A DNA stretch of 64,000 nucleotides from the NCBI GenBank assembly GCA_019828545.1, contig JACVRA010000124.1:62001-126000 (forward strand), read 5' to 3'. The position numbers were made by a program, and so were the translations under genes. The notes below the pieces were generated by a model. It did not search any database. It saw nothing but the letters and a program-made list of their open reading frames with translations, and had not been told where the DNA came from. This DNA is from Paracamarosporium sp. OC-R06-R3 (lineage: Eukaryota; Ascomycota; Dothideomycetes; Pleosporales; Didymosphaeriaceae). Positions within the stretch are counted from its first letter, which is position 1. Each line of letters opens with the position of its first letter. Below, in pieces: positions 54,524-64,000 of this stretch.

Positions 54524-56290
54524 ATGTTCAAACGAGTCAAAACATGTTTGCGTCAGATGTGGGTCAGAGCTCGTCAAGGCCTTTCTTCCACGCGATGGAG
54601 GCTTTTGCTATGGCATGCTCTCATAACAATTTGGTTATTGGGGCTTCTGACCACGTTTATAGTCCTGGATAAGGTCAAGGATTCCATCGGAAAGTCTGGT
54701 TCTGCATGCACACCAGATGGAAAGTTCAGCTTAAGTCCCCACCACTACAGCTATTGGAATGGAGAGGGTATCTTTCAAATTACGCTTGCCTTGGGCCAGT
54801 TGGTGAGTGATTCGGTAGAAGTCTGACATCTTTTGCACTACATGCGACAAGGCGAACAATGCGCGTATGTTTTACGATTGGCTAACATTTATCTCTACGT
54901 ACGTTTAGTCATTCGGTTTAGCCAGATTCATAGACGTTGTTTGGGATGTGGTAGGCTCAGGTATCCTTGCTTTGAACGCATGACGTTGATATTATGATAG
55001 ATCTTCGGTCGCATTGGTCAAGGCATCCTTGCTATCTGTAGTTGGCAGGCGTTCAGTCATTATGTGACGACATCCATGGAGACAACACCAATCACCTACC
55101 ACTCCTATCGCGCCATTTTTGTGGAGTCTGGTCCATCTTTCTGGTCGACAATCGCAGTGATTCGGGATTTCACTTCACGGAAAGGGTTGCATTCCAGATT
55201 GGCGATGGTTTTCATGATAACCACCATGATTTTCACAATCGTATTTCCAACCTTCGCGAGCGCGATGACGGGGTATACCGGCGCTGTTCAAGCCTATGTT
55301 CCAGACCTTACGAACGGGAATAACATCCGATTTGCTAACTTTGACCTACTGCTTTATACCATTCATGACGGCAAGAGAGTTGAACTGGCTAATGATTACC
55401 TTGTGGCAGCGAACTTCAGCAATCTTGGCTCACATGTAAGTTACTACTATACTTGATGTACCTAGCGGTTACTGACCGGTTCTAGGACCCTATCATCGAT
55501 ATATTGTGGAGTTCAACTTGTCAGAATTGGAGAATTGCACTAAGTGGAAACTTTAATTGGAACCAGTCTGAAACAAATGCTTACGAAGTCCCACTAGAGT
55601 TAGGGTTCAATTGCTTCCTGCAGAACAACATCTCCTTATGTACGAGATCCATTTCGCCAAGAAGCACGTTTGCGCCATGTACACCATGACTATATAGACT
55701 ACGGATTCGAAGCTGACGTGGTTACAGATGTCGAAAGATACGGATTCGATGGGAAGAACAATGAGGAGTCCACATTCATGAAGCACAAGCTCTTTGCACT
55801 GACCCTAAACATTTCGGCGGCGTATTTCGTCGATACAACATTGTTTGGATGGGCAAGGAACGAATCAACTATAGATAAATCTGTTTGGGTATGGGAAAAT
55901 AATACCTACAACCGCGAATATATGACCAAGAACGGCACTTGCCAAGCAACTGGAGTACGTAAAGCCTTCGAAATCAGTTGTGATGACATTTGCTAATCGT
56001 ACTAGAAATATCAATGGGGATTCTCTTATGTGCAATTGTTCTGTATGGACATTGCGCTCTTGCTGTGGACAGTCGGCATTCTTATCATGTGGGATCAGGC
56101 TCAGTTTACGATGCACAAACGGGGTGGTGAGATAGTCGCCGGTTCGCGGAAGGCTATAATAGAGCTCGCCACGGCCATGATGACGGATCTCAAAATTGAC
56201 AGTGCTGATCTACCGCCCCTTACTGAGAGAGATATCAAGAAGCGCATCATAGCAACACAGGGGGGAAGCATCTCTTACGAACCCTACTGA
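54524..56290 (+). CDS. 483-aa fungal membrane protein, unknown function
   Basis: Six exons: 54524-54802, 54909-54950, 55001-55435, 55486-55639, 55698-55954 and 56006-56290; all junctions are GT-AG and the frame closes at 483 aa. Hydrophobic spans lie at about residues 27-49 (LLLWHALITIWLLGLLTTF), around 90-120, about 165-190 and about 397-415. A long glycosylation-rich loop (about 200-390) is probably extracellular. The C-terminal 60 residues are cytoplasmic and acidic. The arrangement (short N-terminus, first span, cysteine-poor loop, last span, soluble tail) recurs in Pleosporales membrane proteins without assigned role. A diverged copy of its 3' flank lies just upstream. Confidence 0.7.
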
Positions 56291-56616
56291 ATATGGTCAG
56301 CTCGAAAATAAAGACTTGAGATAAGCTGGCTTTTCCTCTTGTAATTAATAGCTAAGTTGATTAGAGCACCTGTTTACGGAATGTCGCAAAGACGTTCGCT
56401 CATTATTAGGATTGATAATCAAAGATAGATTGTAATAATGTATCTGTCACTAGCATAAGCGTCTATAGCATGAAACTCATGTTGGTATGATCACAATAAG
56501 CTCGTTTCGGCTCACATGCTTGTCCTAATAGAGTGGTGGTACCACCGGACAAGGCAGTGAAGATCTGATCCTTTTTTAGATAACCAAAAGGACGTACTTG
56601 CGCCTATACCCCGGAA
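56280..56616 (+). repeat. Copy B of the duplicated 3' flank
   Basis: Begins at the stop codon of the 483-aa membrane gene and runs to the stop codon of the Zn2Cys6 gene (56604-56606). It is the presumed source of copy A at 53605-53937. Confidence 0.6.
56291..56603. other. Intergenic between convergent genes
   Basis: About 313 bp, wholly inside repeat copy B. No other feature. Confidence 0.5.
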
Positions 56617-58879
56617 ACTTCGGCCCAAATCCGAAGTGCTTCGTCGATATCTAGGTAAGAGTACAGAAGGTCGTAAAACTGGACAGGGAGGGTCGACGTC
56701 ATTGTTCCGTCCGATGACTCATAGCCTGCGCTCGCTGTCTTTAACACTTTTAATAGTCGCTGTGCATATAGCCAACGTCGTCCACAAATTTCGAGTTGAG
56801 TAGTAAAAAAGTCGACAGTGTTAGAAGAATTAGTGTTGAACAATTTTGCATGGACTGCGGTTCATGTTAGGTCTAATCTTTGTGTTGATAGGTTTCAACT
56901 TGCCCAAGCAAAATCTAGTTGCAACAAAGATGCAAGGAATGATTAGCGGACTGATGTTCTCAAGATCCGTATCTTGGATTGCTCTCAAGACGTTGGTCAT
57001 GCTATCACAAGCCTCAAGACAACGTCGCAAAGCATGGCTCCATGTGCCAGGCGTGCCCTCCAGAGGAGGGAAAATGAGACCCTGATATAATGATATCGTT
57101 GCACAGTGTGGAGGTTAGCAAAGCTTTGGTATAGTTCATCTAGTCACTCACAGGTCTAGCACGCATTGAATAAGAGTGCTATTTGGATCGTATTGTCCGC
57201 TAATATCAGGATTGAATTGTAACTGCGTGGCATCGAACCTGGCTCGCCAGCCTTTCAGTCCTTCATCGACAGTTTGACAATCTTTGCGCCGCCGAGCTCG
57301 TTCATCAGCACGCTGTAGGTCGTAGGAATGTTGAAGAAATTGATGAACGTGGTATAACTCGTTCGTAATGAGCATAACGTAAAGTGAGTACACTGAGGAC
57401 ATTGCGAGATCATCGAATGGCCAAGCACTGATGACGGCCTCGGGAAAAGCCCACGCGGCATCACTACAAGGCAGGAGGCCGGTATTTTCGGGTTTAGAGA
57501 TGCTGATATTCCAGGCCGCACCGACAGTTGAGGCACCATCGAGAACTAGCACGTTAATCAAAATGCCCGCAAAGGCATCTCACAAAGGAGAGGGTTCGCT
57601 TACCTTCGCCCATCCAATATGCTCTTAATTTTTCTTCCCTATCCACCAATGACTCAGGAATCGGAAGCATTCGTGGAGGAAGCGTAGAAACGCGGTTGAA
57701 GTTACTACAATGGTTTGCCACGAGATCCCTGAGACCGAGCTGTATCGCCATGCTAGTATATGGTCAGCAAAATGCATGAGCTGGCGTAGGACAGACCCGT
57801 CGTCACAGTTGCGCATACCGTTTAACCAGAGCAACTAGATTCCAATATTCTTTCAAGCGGCCAGCGCCGAAGTCGTGAACACATAGGATAAGCAGAGCTT
57901 GTAACGGCCGTAATGAAAGGTTACTGATTGCTTCTGTGATAACCTGATTACGAAGATCATCTGAGATTTGGCGACACTGTTCTCTTGATGGTGTGCCACT
58001 ACGATAATCGTGTTGTATAGTGGCGGCAACCACAGCCTTAATTACGATAAGATATGATGTATCTCTAGCATTGGCTGATGTCTGGAGAGCCTCGAGAAGA
58101 GACGGCTGATGCAGTATAGGGAACCACGGATGGTACTTCTCTAGACGTTGTTCACGTTAATTTTTAGTACAGTATATCCGAACAAAATGCTTACCAAACC
58201 AGGCAGTGCAGAGCTGATCAAGAACATCAGGTGATAGCGGGTCGAAAAGAGCTGGCGATCTCCTGACACCCGATTGAGTGTGGCCGAGTGTAGCTGGTGT
58301 CCCTGATGTTAATGCAGAGGTGGGACTTGTTTGTGGGCTGGCCTGTACTTCATTGGTAGATAGATTAGGGCTTGGAAAAGAAGTGGTGTGTATTGCTGCT
58401 GTGGTCGTATGCGCTTGATGCTTGTTAGCATCACACCGTGTAGACGTGGCAGACAGCGTACTGCACCGATCTGCTTTCAATAATTGAACCTCGTGCTCAA
58501 GTTTATCTGGAACAGTTAATGAGGTCTAACTTGTCTAAATCCTAAAGGATCATGTTACCTAGCCTTTCCTCCAGTGCGGAGACGTAACCCGCCCTCAACC
58601 CTGGCTTCGACTTGTCCCTGACTGTAGCAATACGATGTCAGCCACATTACGCGAGCCTGTTTAGCTTGTGCGAAGATTAAGCGCCTACCGTACTGGCAAT
58701 TTACTCCTGCCTTTGCACAACCATCACATTTGGGGAGCTGGCGATTGCATCGCGTCTTCCGTTGTCGGCATAGCTTACACCTGCCTTGTCAGCTTAATGC
58801 AGTGTGCCTGAACCCTAACACGAACACGAGTTACTCACACTGTCTTGCTCATTTGACGGGAAAATATTGACGCGTCCAT
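56604..58879 (-). CDS. Zn2Cys6 transcription factor next to FMO 2
   Basis: Nine minus-strand exons: 58879-58839, 58780-58689, 58621-58559, 58506-58195, 58140-57819, 57752-57604, 57545-57163, 57081-56904 and 56854-56604; about 596 aa. The zinc cluster is complete: Cys15, 18, 25, 32, 35 and 42, with the family spacing, followed by RDKSKPGLRAGYVSALEERL and a coiled coil for dimerisation. The Fungal_trans middle domain begins at about KYHPWFPILHQPSL. The intron at 56903-56855 starts with GCAAGT, a GC-AG type. The intron near 57162-57082 is doubtful: the strong donor after CVLDL has no acceptor in the right phase, and the model uses a weaker GTGCTA donor. This could mark decay. Divergent from FMO 2, which it may control. 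Confidence 0.8.
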
Positions 58880-59512
58880 AGTGGCTTCGAGACTCATCAA
58901 GGTGTGATTGACATGGCCCGACGCGTAGACGTCACATTGCGGAGGGATGGCCGGGATGGCTAAAGTAGGACTAGCGTAGGATCGGGCCATGTCATACCGA
59001 AAGGGCAACAACAGATACTGCTGGGCATGTATGCGAACGATGAATGGCGTCTAAGATAAATTGCTTGCCTATAATCCTTTCCAGAGGCTTTCGGAAATCC
59101 ATTGCATGAACGTAAATTGCTTCTTTAGTGACTTGTTTTCACGAACAGAGTGAGCCTTGTCCAATCAGGACGTGTTCTGATGTCCCCAAACAGACAAAGC
59201 AAGTTTGCCGAGTCTGATGGGGAAGGTCAGGCGAGCTAACACAACCCCGCAAACGACCTTCGTCATGTCCACCTTTGACGCGTCTAAGGAGCTTCAACCG
59301 ATCGAATCGAAATGCAGAGAGAGCTGGAGTAGCTCTGTCATTGGTAGAGCTGAAATGGGCCATGTCACGCCGAATGTTGCGGAATGCCTTAACGTGGGGT
59401 AGAGATGTTCGTAAATGATACTGAGTAGTGTATGTCGAATATATAAACCTGGGATACTGTTCCATATCTTGTACCGCTCAAATCGTCTTGTATTGTACAG
59501 CAAAGAGGCGAA
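58880..59512. promoter_or_regulatory. Divergent promoter, Zn2Cys6 regulator / FMO 2
   Basis: 633 bp between divergent starts. A clear TATATAAA box at 59440-59447 lies 66 bp before the FMO 2 ATG, suggesting an inducible gene. Confidence 0.5.
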
Positions 59513-61664
59513 ATGCTCGCTCAACACCCCCACGACATCAGCCTACCCACCTTTACCAAGCAGGACATCAAGGTCCAAGCCCCTGAGCGCCGCGAAGCAC
59601 GCAGCATTGCTCAAACCTGGCTTGACAGGCTCTCTTCTCTTCTCTCCGAGAATAATATCTCAAAGTTGCCAGGTCTCTTCCATAATGACAGCTGGTGGCG
59701 CGATTTCCTCGCGCTAACATGGGATCTCCGCACCGTCCGCTCTCTACCAAACATCACATCTTTCCTCAGCACTAATCTTCCCAACATCCACTTTTCCTCG
59801 TTCAGCTTAGAAGACTCTCCTCATCCTTTCGCACCTCATTACGAAACTCCTCTAGAAGGTTTAGAATGGGTTGTCTCGCTCTTCCATTTCGAGACCAAGG
59901 TCGGAAGAGGAAAGGGCGTGTTACGGCTCGCACAAGGAGAAGATGGTGTCTGGAAAGCGCACTTTCTAAGTACGACCTTGCTGGAGTTGAAAGGATACGA
60001 AGAGTTGGCGGGGACGAGGAGAAAGCACGGTGGAAACAATGCATTAGATGGGACATCAGGAGGAATGAGTGGGGGGCTGAACTGGGAGGAGAAACGAGAC
60101 AGAGAGAAAGAGTTCCTAGACACAGAGCCAGATGTTTTCGTTGTAGGCGCTGGACAATCCGGTCTCAATGTTGCCGCCCGATTGCAAGCCCTCAACATGT
60201 CCGTCCTTGTCATTGACAAGAACGAGCGTGTGGGGGATAACTGGCGGCACCGCTACCGCACTCTCGTTACACACGGTACTTGGTTCTTCCTCAAACTTAC
60301 TATTCATTCCAAGCTAACTTGCCTCAGATCCCGTCCAATACACGCATATGGCCTACATGCCCTTTCCTTCCAGCTGGCCCCTCTTCACCCCTAAAGACAA
60401 ACTAGCGGACTGGTTCGAAATCTACGCTTCCGCTCTCGACCTCAACGTCTGGACATCTACCACTATATCCTCAGCATCCTACTCAGACGCAAGCCAGAAA
60501 TGGACCGTAACCGTCAAACGAAGCGACGGCACAGAGCGAACACTGCACCCCTCGCACGTAATCTTCTGCACAGGACACTCGGGTGTGCCCCTCGTTCCTT
60601 CGTTCCCCGGCCAGGAAACCTTTAAAGGAACCGTATACCACGCATCGCAGCACAAAGACGCCTCGAAACACTCCGACTCCCTCTCCGGAAAGAAAGTCAT
60701 TGTCGTCGGCACAGGTACATGCTCTCTTTCCCCTGATCCGATAAATGTACATCCTTCTAATCATTGAATGACTACAGGAAACTCCGGTCACGACATAGCA
60801 CAAAACTACCACCTCTCCGGCGCACAAGAAGTCACGATGCTGCAGCGCCGTGGCACCTACGTGATCCAAGCATCCAAAGGCCTCTTCATGCTGCATGAAG
60901 GCATGTACGAAGAGAATGGCCCGCCGCTTGAAGACGCAGACGTCTTCGACAGCTCTCTGCCCAACGCCGTGAAATTCGGTATGTTATCCCCACCTCTCCC
61001 TCTCACACCTCATACACACCTTCACACGACGCAATATATAGCTACCCCACGCAGACATGCATTCCTCCACTTTTTATAACATGGGCGCGGCAGAGCACTA
61101 CAGCACGCATACACATGCGCAAGTAACACGCTAACCCTCCCAGCACTCAACGTCGGCCTAACAAACAGGATCAAAGCCGCCGAAGCAGCGAACCTCTCCG
61201 GCCTCGCAGCCGCCGGCTTCAACGTCGACTTCGGGCACGACGGCTCCGGCATCTTCCGGAAATACATCACGCGGGGCGGCGGCTACTACATCGACGTCGG
61301 GTGTTCACAGCTCATCATCGACGGCAAGATAAAGGTCGTGCAGTCCCCCGATGGGATCGCGGGTTTCGAAGAAGACGGGCTGGTTCTCGCAGACGGGAGG
61401 AAGTTGGATGCGGATATTGTCGTCCTTGCGACGGGGTATGCGAACATGCGGACGAGCGTGGAGCAGGCGTTTGGCAAGGCGGAGGCAGATCGGTGTAGGG
61501 ATGTGTGGGATCTTGATGATGAGGGGGAGATAAATGCTATGTGGAGGCCGAGTGGTCATCCGGGGCTGTGGTTTCTGGGTGGGAATCTTGCACTGTGTAG
61601 GAATATGAGTCGGTTTTTGGCGATGCAGATTAAGGCGAGGAGTGTGGGGTTGAACAAGGCGTAG
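59513..61664 (+). CDS. NTF2-like/flavin monooxygenase fusion
   Basis: Four exons, 59513-60275, 60328-60714, 60778-60978 and 61144-61664; introns 52, 63 and 165 bp; 623 aa. Residues about 40-190 resemble an NTF2/SnoaL-like fold (WWRDFLALTWDLRT, LEWVVSLFHFETKVGRG), as seen in many fungal FMO-type enzymes. The FAD loop is VVGAGQSGLNVA (about 210-222), followed by NERVGDNWRHRY. FCTGHSGVP is near 345, the FKGTVYHASQH fingerprint is near 360, and the NADPH loop VVGTGNSGHD is formed across intron 2. VVLATGYANM near 540 is the C-terminal motif. It oxidises an unknown small molecule with FAD and NADPH. About 14 kb separate it from the cluster FMO, to which it is only distantly similar. Confidence 0.9.
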
Positions 61665-61859
61665 GTAGTATAAGCATGTAGAAAATGCGAAATAAGTTTG
61701 AGTGGAGGAAATCACACTTGATGAGTTCCACATCGCGAATAGATTGCTACATGCTATGCAGTATGTGAAGTCATAAGACAAGGGATCTAGTACAGTAGAC
61801 AGATACATTGCCTGTGCCCAGTCAACACGACCTTGAAATAAATCTAGATTGCTGGCGCG

Positions 61860-64000
61860 TCATGCGCCTCTTCTGGCGTTCGTGCTCATCAACGTGATTT
61901 TCTTCGCCTTTTTCTTCTTTCCTCCTCCTGTCTGTTTTTTGGGCGCCTCGTTGTCATCCAGACTCATGATTTGCGCTTGAGCAACCATCGCATCCTCCTC
62001 ATGCAATAGGTCCTTTTCCCAACCCTGCAACCATCCATCGTCGTGGGTGTCATGCTCCAAGGGTGCCATAATAGGAGACGTCGGGGCGACAGCAGCCGTA
62101 CCCCAAACTGTGCGAGATGCAGACGGGCTCGTTGAAGGCGATGCCAGCGAGGCAAAGCCCTGTCCTCCTCTCCTTGGGGGCCATGGAGGCGATGTTGAAG
62201 CACTCTCCGCGTCCGCCTGTCCTTCCGTTTCAACAACAGGAACAACACCCGAAACAAGTGGCTGAAAGTCGTCCACTGAAAACCGATCTGAGATGCTATT
62301 CCTTTTCCGCCGCGCCGCCGCAAATTCTGCGTATTCAGCTTTCTCCGCTCGTAGCCGAGCCTTTTCCTCCTTTGACTCCTTATCTTGGTTCTTCTTCCTC
62401 CGCCGTTCGATTTCCGGTTTGAACTTTTCTAGAATTTCGGGTGCCACCGTATCTGTCCAGTCACATTCCAAGAAACTTACCTCGCAACCGTACGGTAGGT
62501 GGGCAAGGTATTTGGTACGTTTCCGCAAATCGTCATCGACGACGTGGCCGGTGGACACGCGCTCGACTCGCGGTAGTATAGTCGAAGGAAACGATGCAAA
62601 ATTCCCAAAGGCGGCTTTCAGGATACGTATGTCTAACGGTGAGAGATAGTAATGCAAAAGCGCTTGATAAAAGAAATATTCAGAGGGGGTATGTTGGCTG
62701 TCATGTTGCTGACGGTTGCGTATTTCAGCAAGTGTAGGTCCGATACCATGGCTTATTCTGGATGAATGTGATGACATGGACAGTTTTCTGGTGTTTCCGT
62801 CATTTCCATTGACAGGCTGGCCGTCCATAGCCATTTCTGGGGCAGGAGTGGGGACTTGTGATGGTAGGCTCTGGCCGGACTTGACTGCATTCTGCAACGA
62901 GTACATGGTAGGCGTCTCCTCGTCGATTTCATGGAACACGATAGGTGCCTTCTTCGGTTTCGGTTCGACTGGCTTGGTTGGCATCTCAGGCGGATTACCC
63001 ACACCCCTAACCTTTTCCTTCGAATCTTGAATCGATCGTATCGCCTTCCTCATCCACTCAATGTTGTCTTCACCAAACATGAGCTCATCCTCTTTCTCTT
63101 GTTGTTGAAGCTGATGAATCTCAGCATCAAATTGCTCGACCATATAGTCCTCTCCACCCCGCATAACGCGGGCGTAGTCCATCACCTCAGCAGCATGGAA
63201 CCAAGGAATATCCGCCTCCTTGCCCAATGCATCAGCGCCATCACGAGGCATAGCCAGCGTGCTGCCTGCTGATCTCATGACCAGCCGTAAGACGACGTCG
63301 CCCCCCTCTCGTGGTGGCAGGCCTTCTTGGCCCATGTACCAGCGCACAGGTCTCGTCTCAGAGATGTAAATGCTATCCCAGCATAACGGGCATGCCTTCG
63401 AGCGTGCTCTTCTCTCTGGAACCACCTTGCCTTCGTCTTCTGAATGCATGTAGCGTATCAAGCAGGGCAAACAAAATATGTGGCCGCATTTGGCCATCCT
63501 TGGGGCTACCGGAGTCCCCAGGCATATCGGGCAAGACGCATCCTGCGACTGAGAGGACGCTAATATCTGCAGGACATTGTTCCAGTCTAGATGGATATCG
63601 GCGTCGACGCTCTGAGCGCGGTAATCACCGCGCGGATCGACAATGAAGCGATAGTTGGCGTGTACATACCTAGTCCGCGTTAGCTTTTCGGTCCTTTGTG
63701 AGTTGTATGCTGAACAGCAGAGGAGATATATGCGAGGGAGGGAGCCACTGACCTCGCCTTGTCAATGGCGTGATAGCCAGATCCCAGACCCCATGTCGGG
63801 TTCCTCCGGTAGCTCCTGCCATGGCCGTGCGAGTGATGGTTCTGCGGGCGTGGCGGGAGACTGAAGTTCATGAGGTGGGTGATGTTGGTCTGCCCCTTGC
63901 GGCTATTGAACGGGCGCATGTTGAGCTACTCCGAGTTAGCATGGTGTCGGTCCACGGCCTCTACAGGATAGTATACGGCCTTGAACTGGCGGGCACTCAC
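61860..64000 (-). CDS. MAG2: RNF10/MAG2-type RING finger protein (5' end beyond window)
   Basis: Minus strand. Visible exons 63925-63753 and 63669-61860 give 660 codons with the stop. The C3HC4 RING is CPICLGTPVAPRMAKCGH, FCLPCLIRY, then CPLCWDSIY. The N-terminal LNMRPFNSRKGQTNITHLM and FIVDPRGDY blocks are typical of RNF10/Mag2, E3 ligases that ubiquitinate small-subunit ribosomal proteins on stalled ribosomes. The C-terminal third is Lys/Arg-rich with a coiled coil. Exon 63925 begins after a CTAAC-branch acceptor, and the reverse strand at the very edge of the window starts with GTGAGT, a perfect donor. The first coding exon therefore lies just outside the window, and the ATG at 63919 is internal. 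Confidence 0.85.

Noticed and set aside
61964..62422. ORFs overlapping the C-terminal part of the RING gene
   Set aside because: Frame shadows of a long, well supported exon.
63754..63919. ATG at 63919 as the true start of the RING protein
   Set aside because: An acceptor with a CTAAC branch precedes LNMRPFN and a perfect donor lies at the window edge, so the coding region begins outside.
1..64000. tRNA, rRNA and CRISPR features
   Set aside because: I saw no convincing T-arm/acceptor combination, rRNA segment or regularly spaced repeat; a tRNAscan or Infernal run would be decisive.

Overview
The window reads as nuclear DNA of a filamentous ascomycete (Pezizomycotina, most like a Dothideomycete). 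Most genes are split by introns of about 40-100 bp with GTAAGT/GTATGT-type donors and CTAAC/CTGAC branch motifs. The families are typical of these moulds: Zn2Cys6 regulators, DUF7730 and DUF6601 proteins, GH92 mannosidase, tannase, NRPS-like reductase, NLR-like NB-ARC/TPR protein. Nothing bacterial, organellar or viral was recognised. Exon models were built by hand from splice motifs and checked for reading-frame closure; nothing was searched against a database.

Left part (1-19.2 kb): an RSM22-type mitoribosomal methyltransferase-like gene; a DUF7730 protein; a secreted type-B carboxylesterase; an F-box protein; a secreted tannase/feruloyl esterase; a Zn2Cys6 regulator; a 705-aa membrane protein; and a DUF6601 membrane protein. 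The two secreted esterases and the regulator may serve plant-polymer degradation, but only proximity suggests this.

Middle (19.4-36.4 kb): an NLR-like gene (alpha/beta-hydrolase, NB-ARC, TPR) that looks broken. A segment flanked by an exact 8-bp direct repeat and containing an assembly gap sits inside its NB-ARC domain. Housekeeping genes follow: a 2-Cys peroxiredoxin, an ER acetyl-CoA transporter and CENP-O/Mcm21. Then come a small GPI-like surface protein, a seven-span membrane protein, and a gene-poor stretch of about 3.5 kb holding only weak ORFs.

Biosynthetic block (36.4-47.0 kb): an MFS carrier, an NRPS-like adenylation-thiolation-reductase, a flavin monooxygenase, a second MFS carrier and a dipeptidase-fold protein are packed together with shared divergent promoters. 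This is the best candidate for an undescribed pathway. The reductase would activate and reduce a carboxylic acid, the monooxygenase would oxidise it further, and the carriers would export or import. The fifth gene belongs to the renal dipeptidase fold but lacks several usual metal ligands.

Right part (47.6-64 kb): a small C2H2-type protein with a micro-exon; a mucin-like single-span surface protein; a GH92 alpha-mannosidase with a GC-AG intron; a 483-aa membrane protein whose 3' flank is duplicated upstream as a relic; a second Zn2Cys6 regulator divergent from an NTF2-like/FMO monooxygenase; and an RNF10/MAG2-type RING protein whose first exon lies beyond the right edge.
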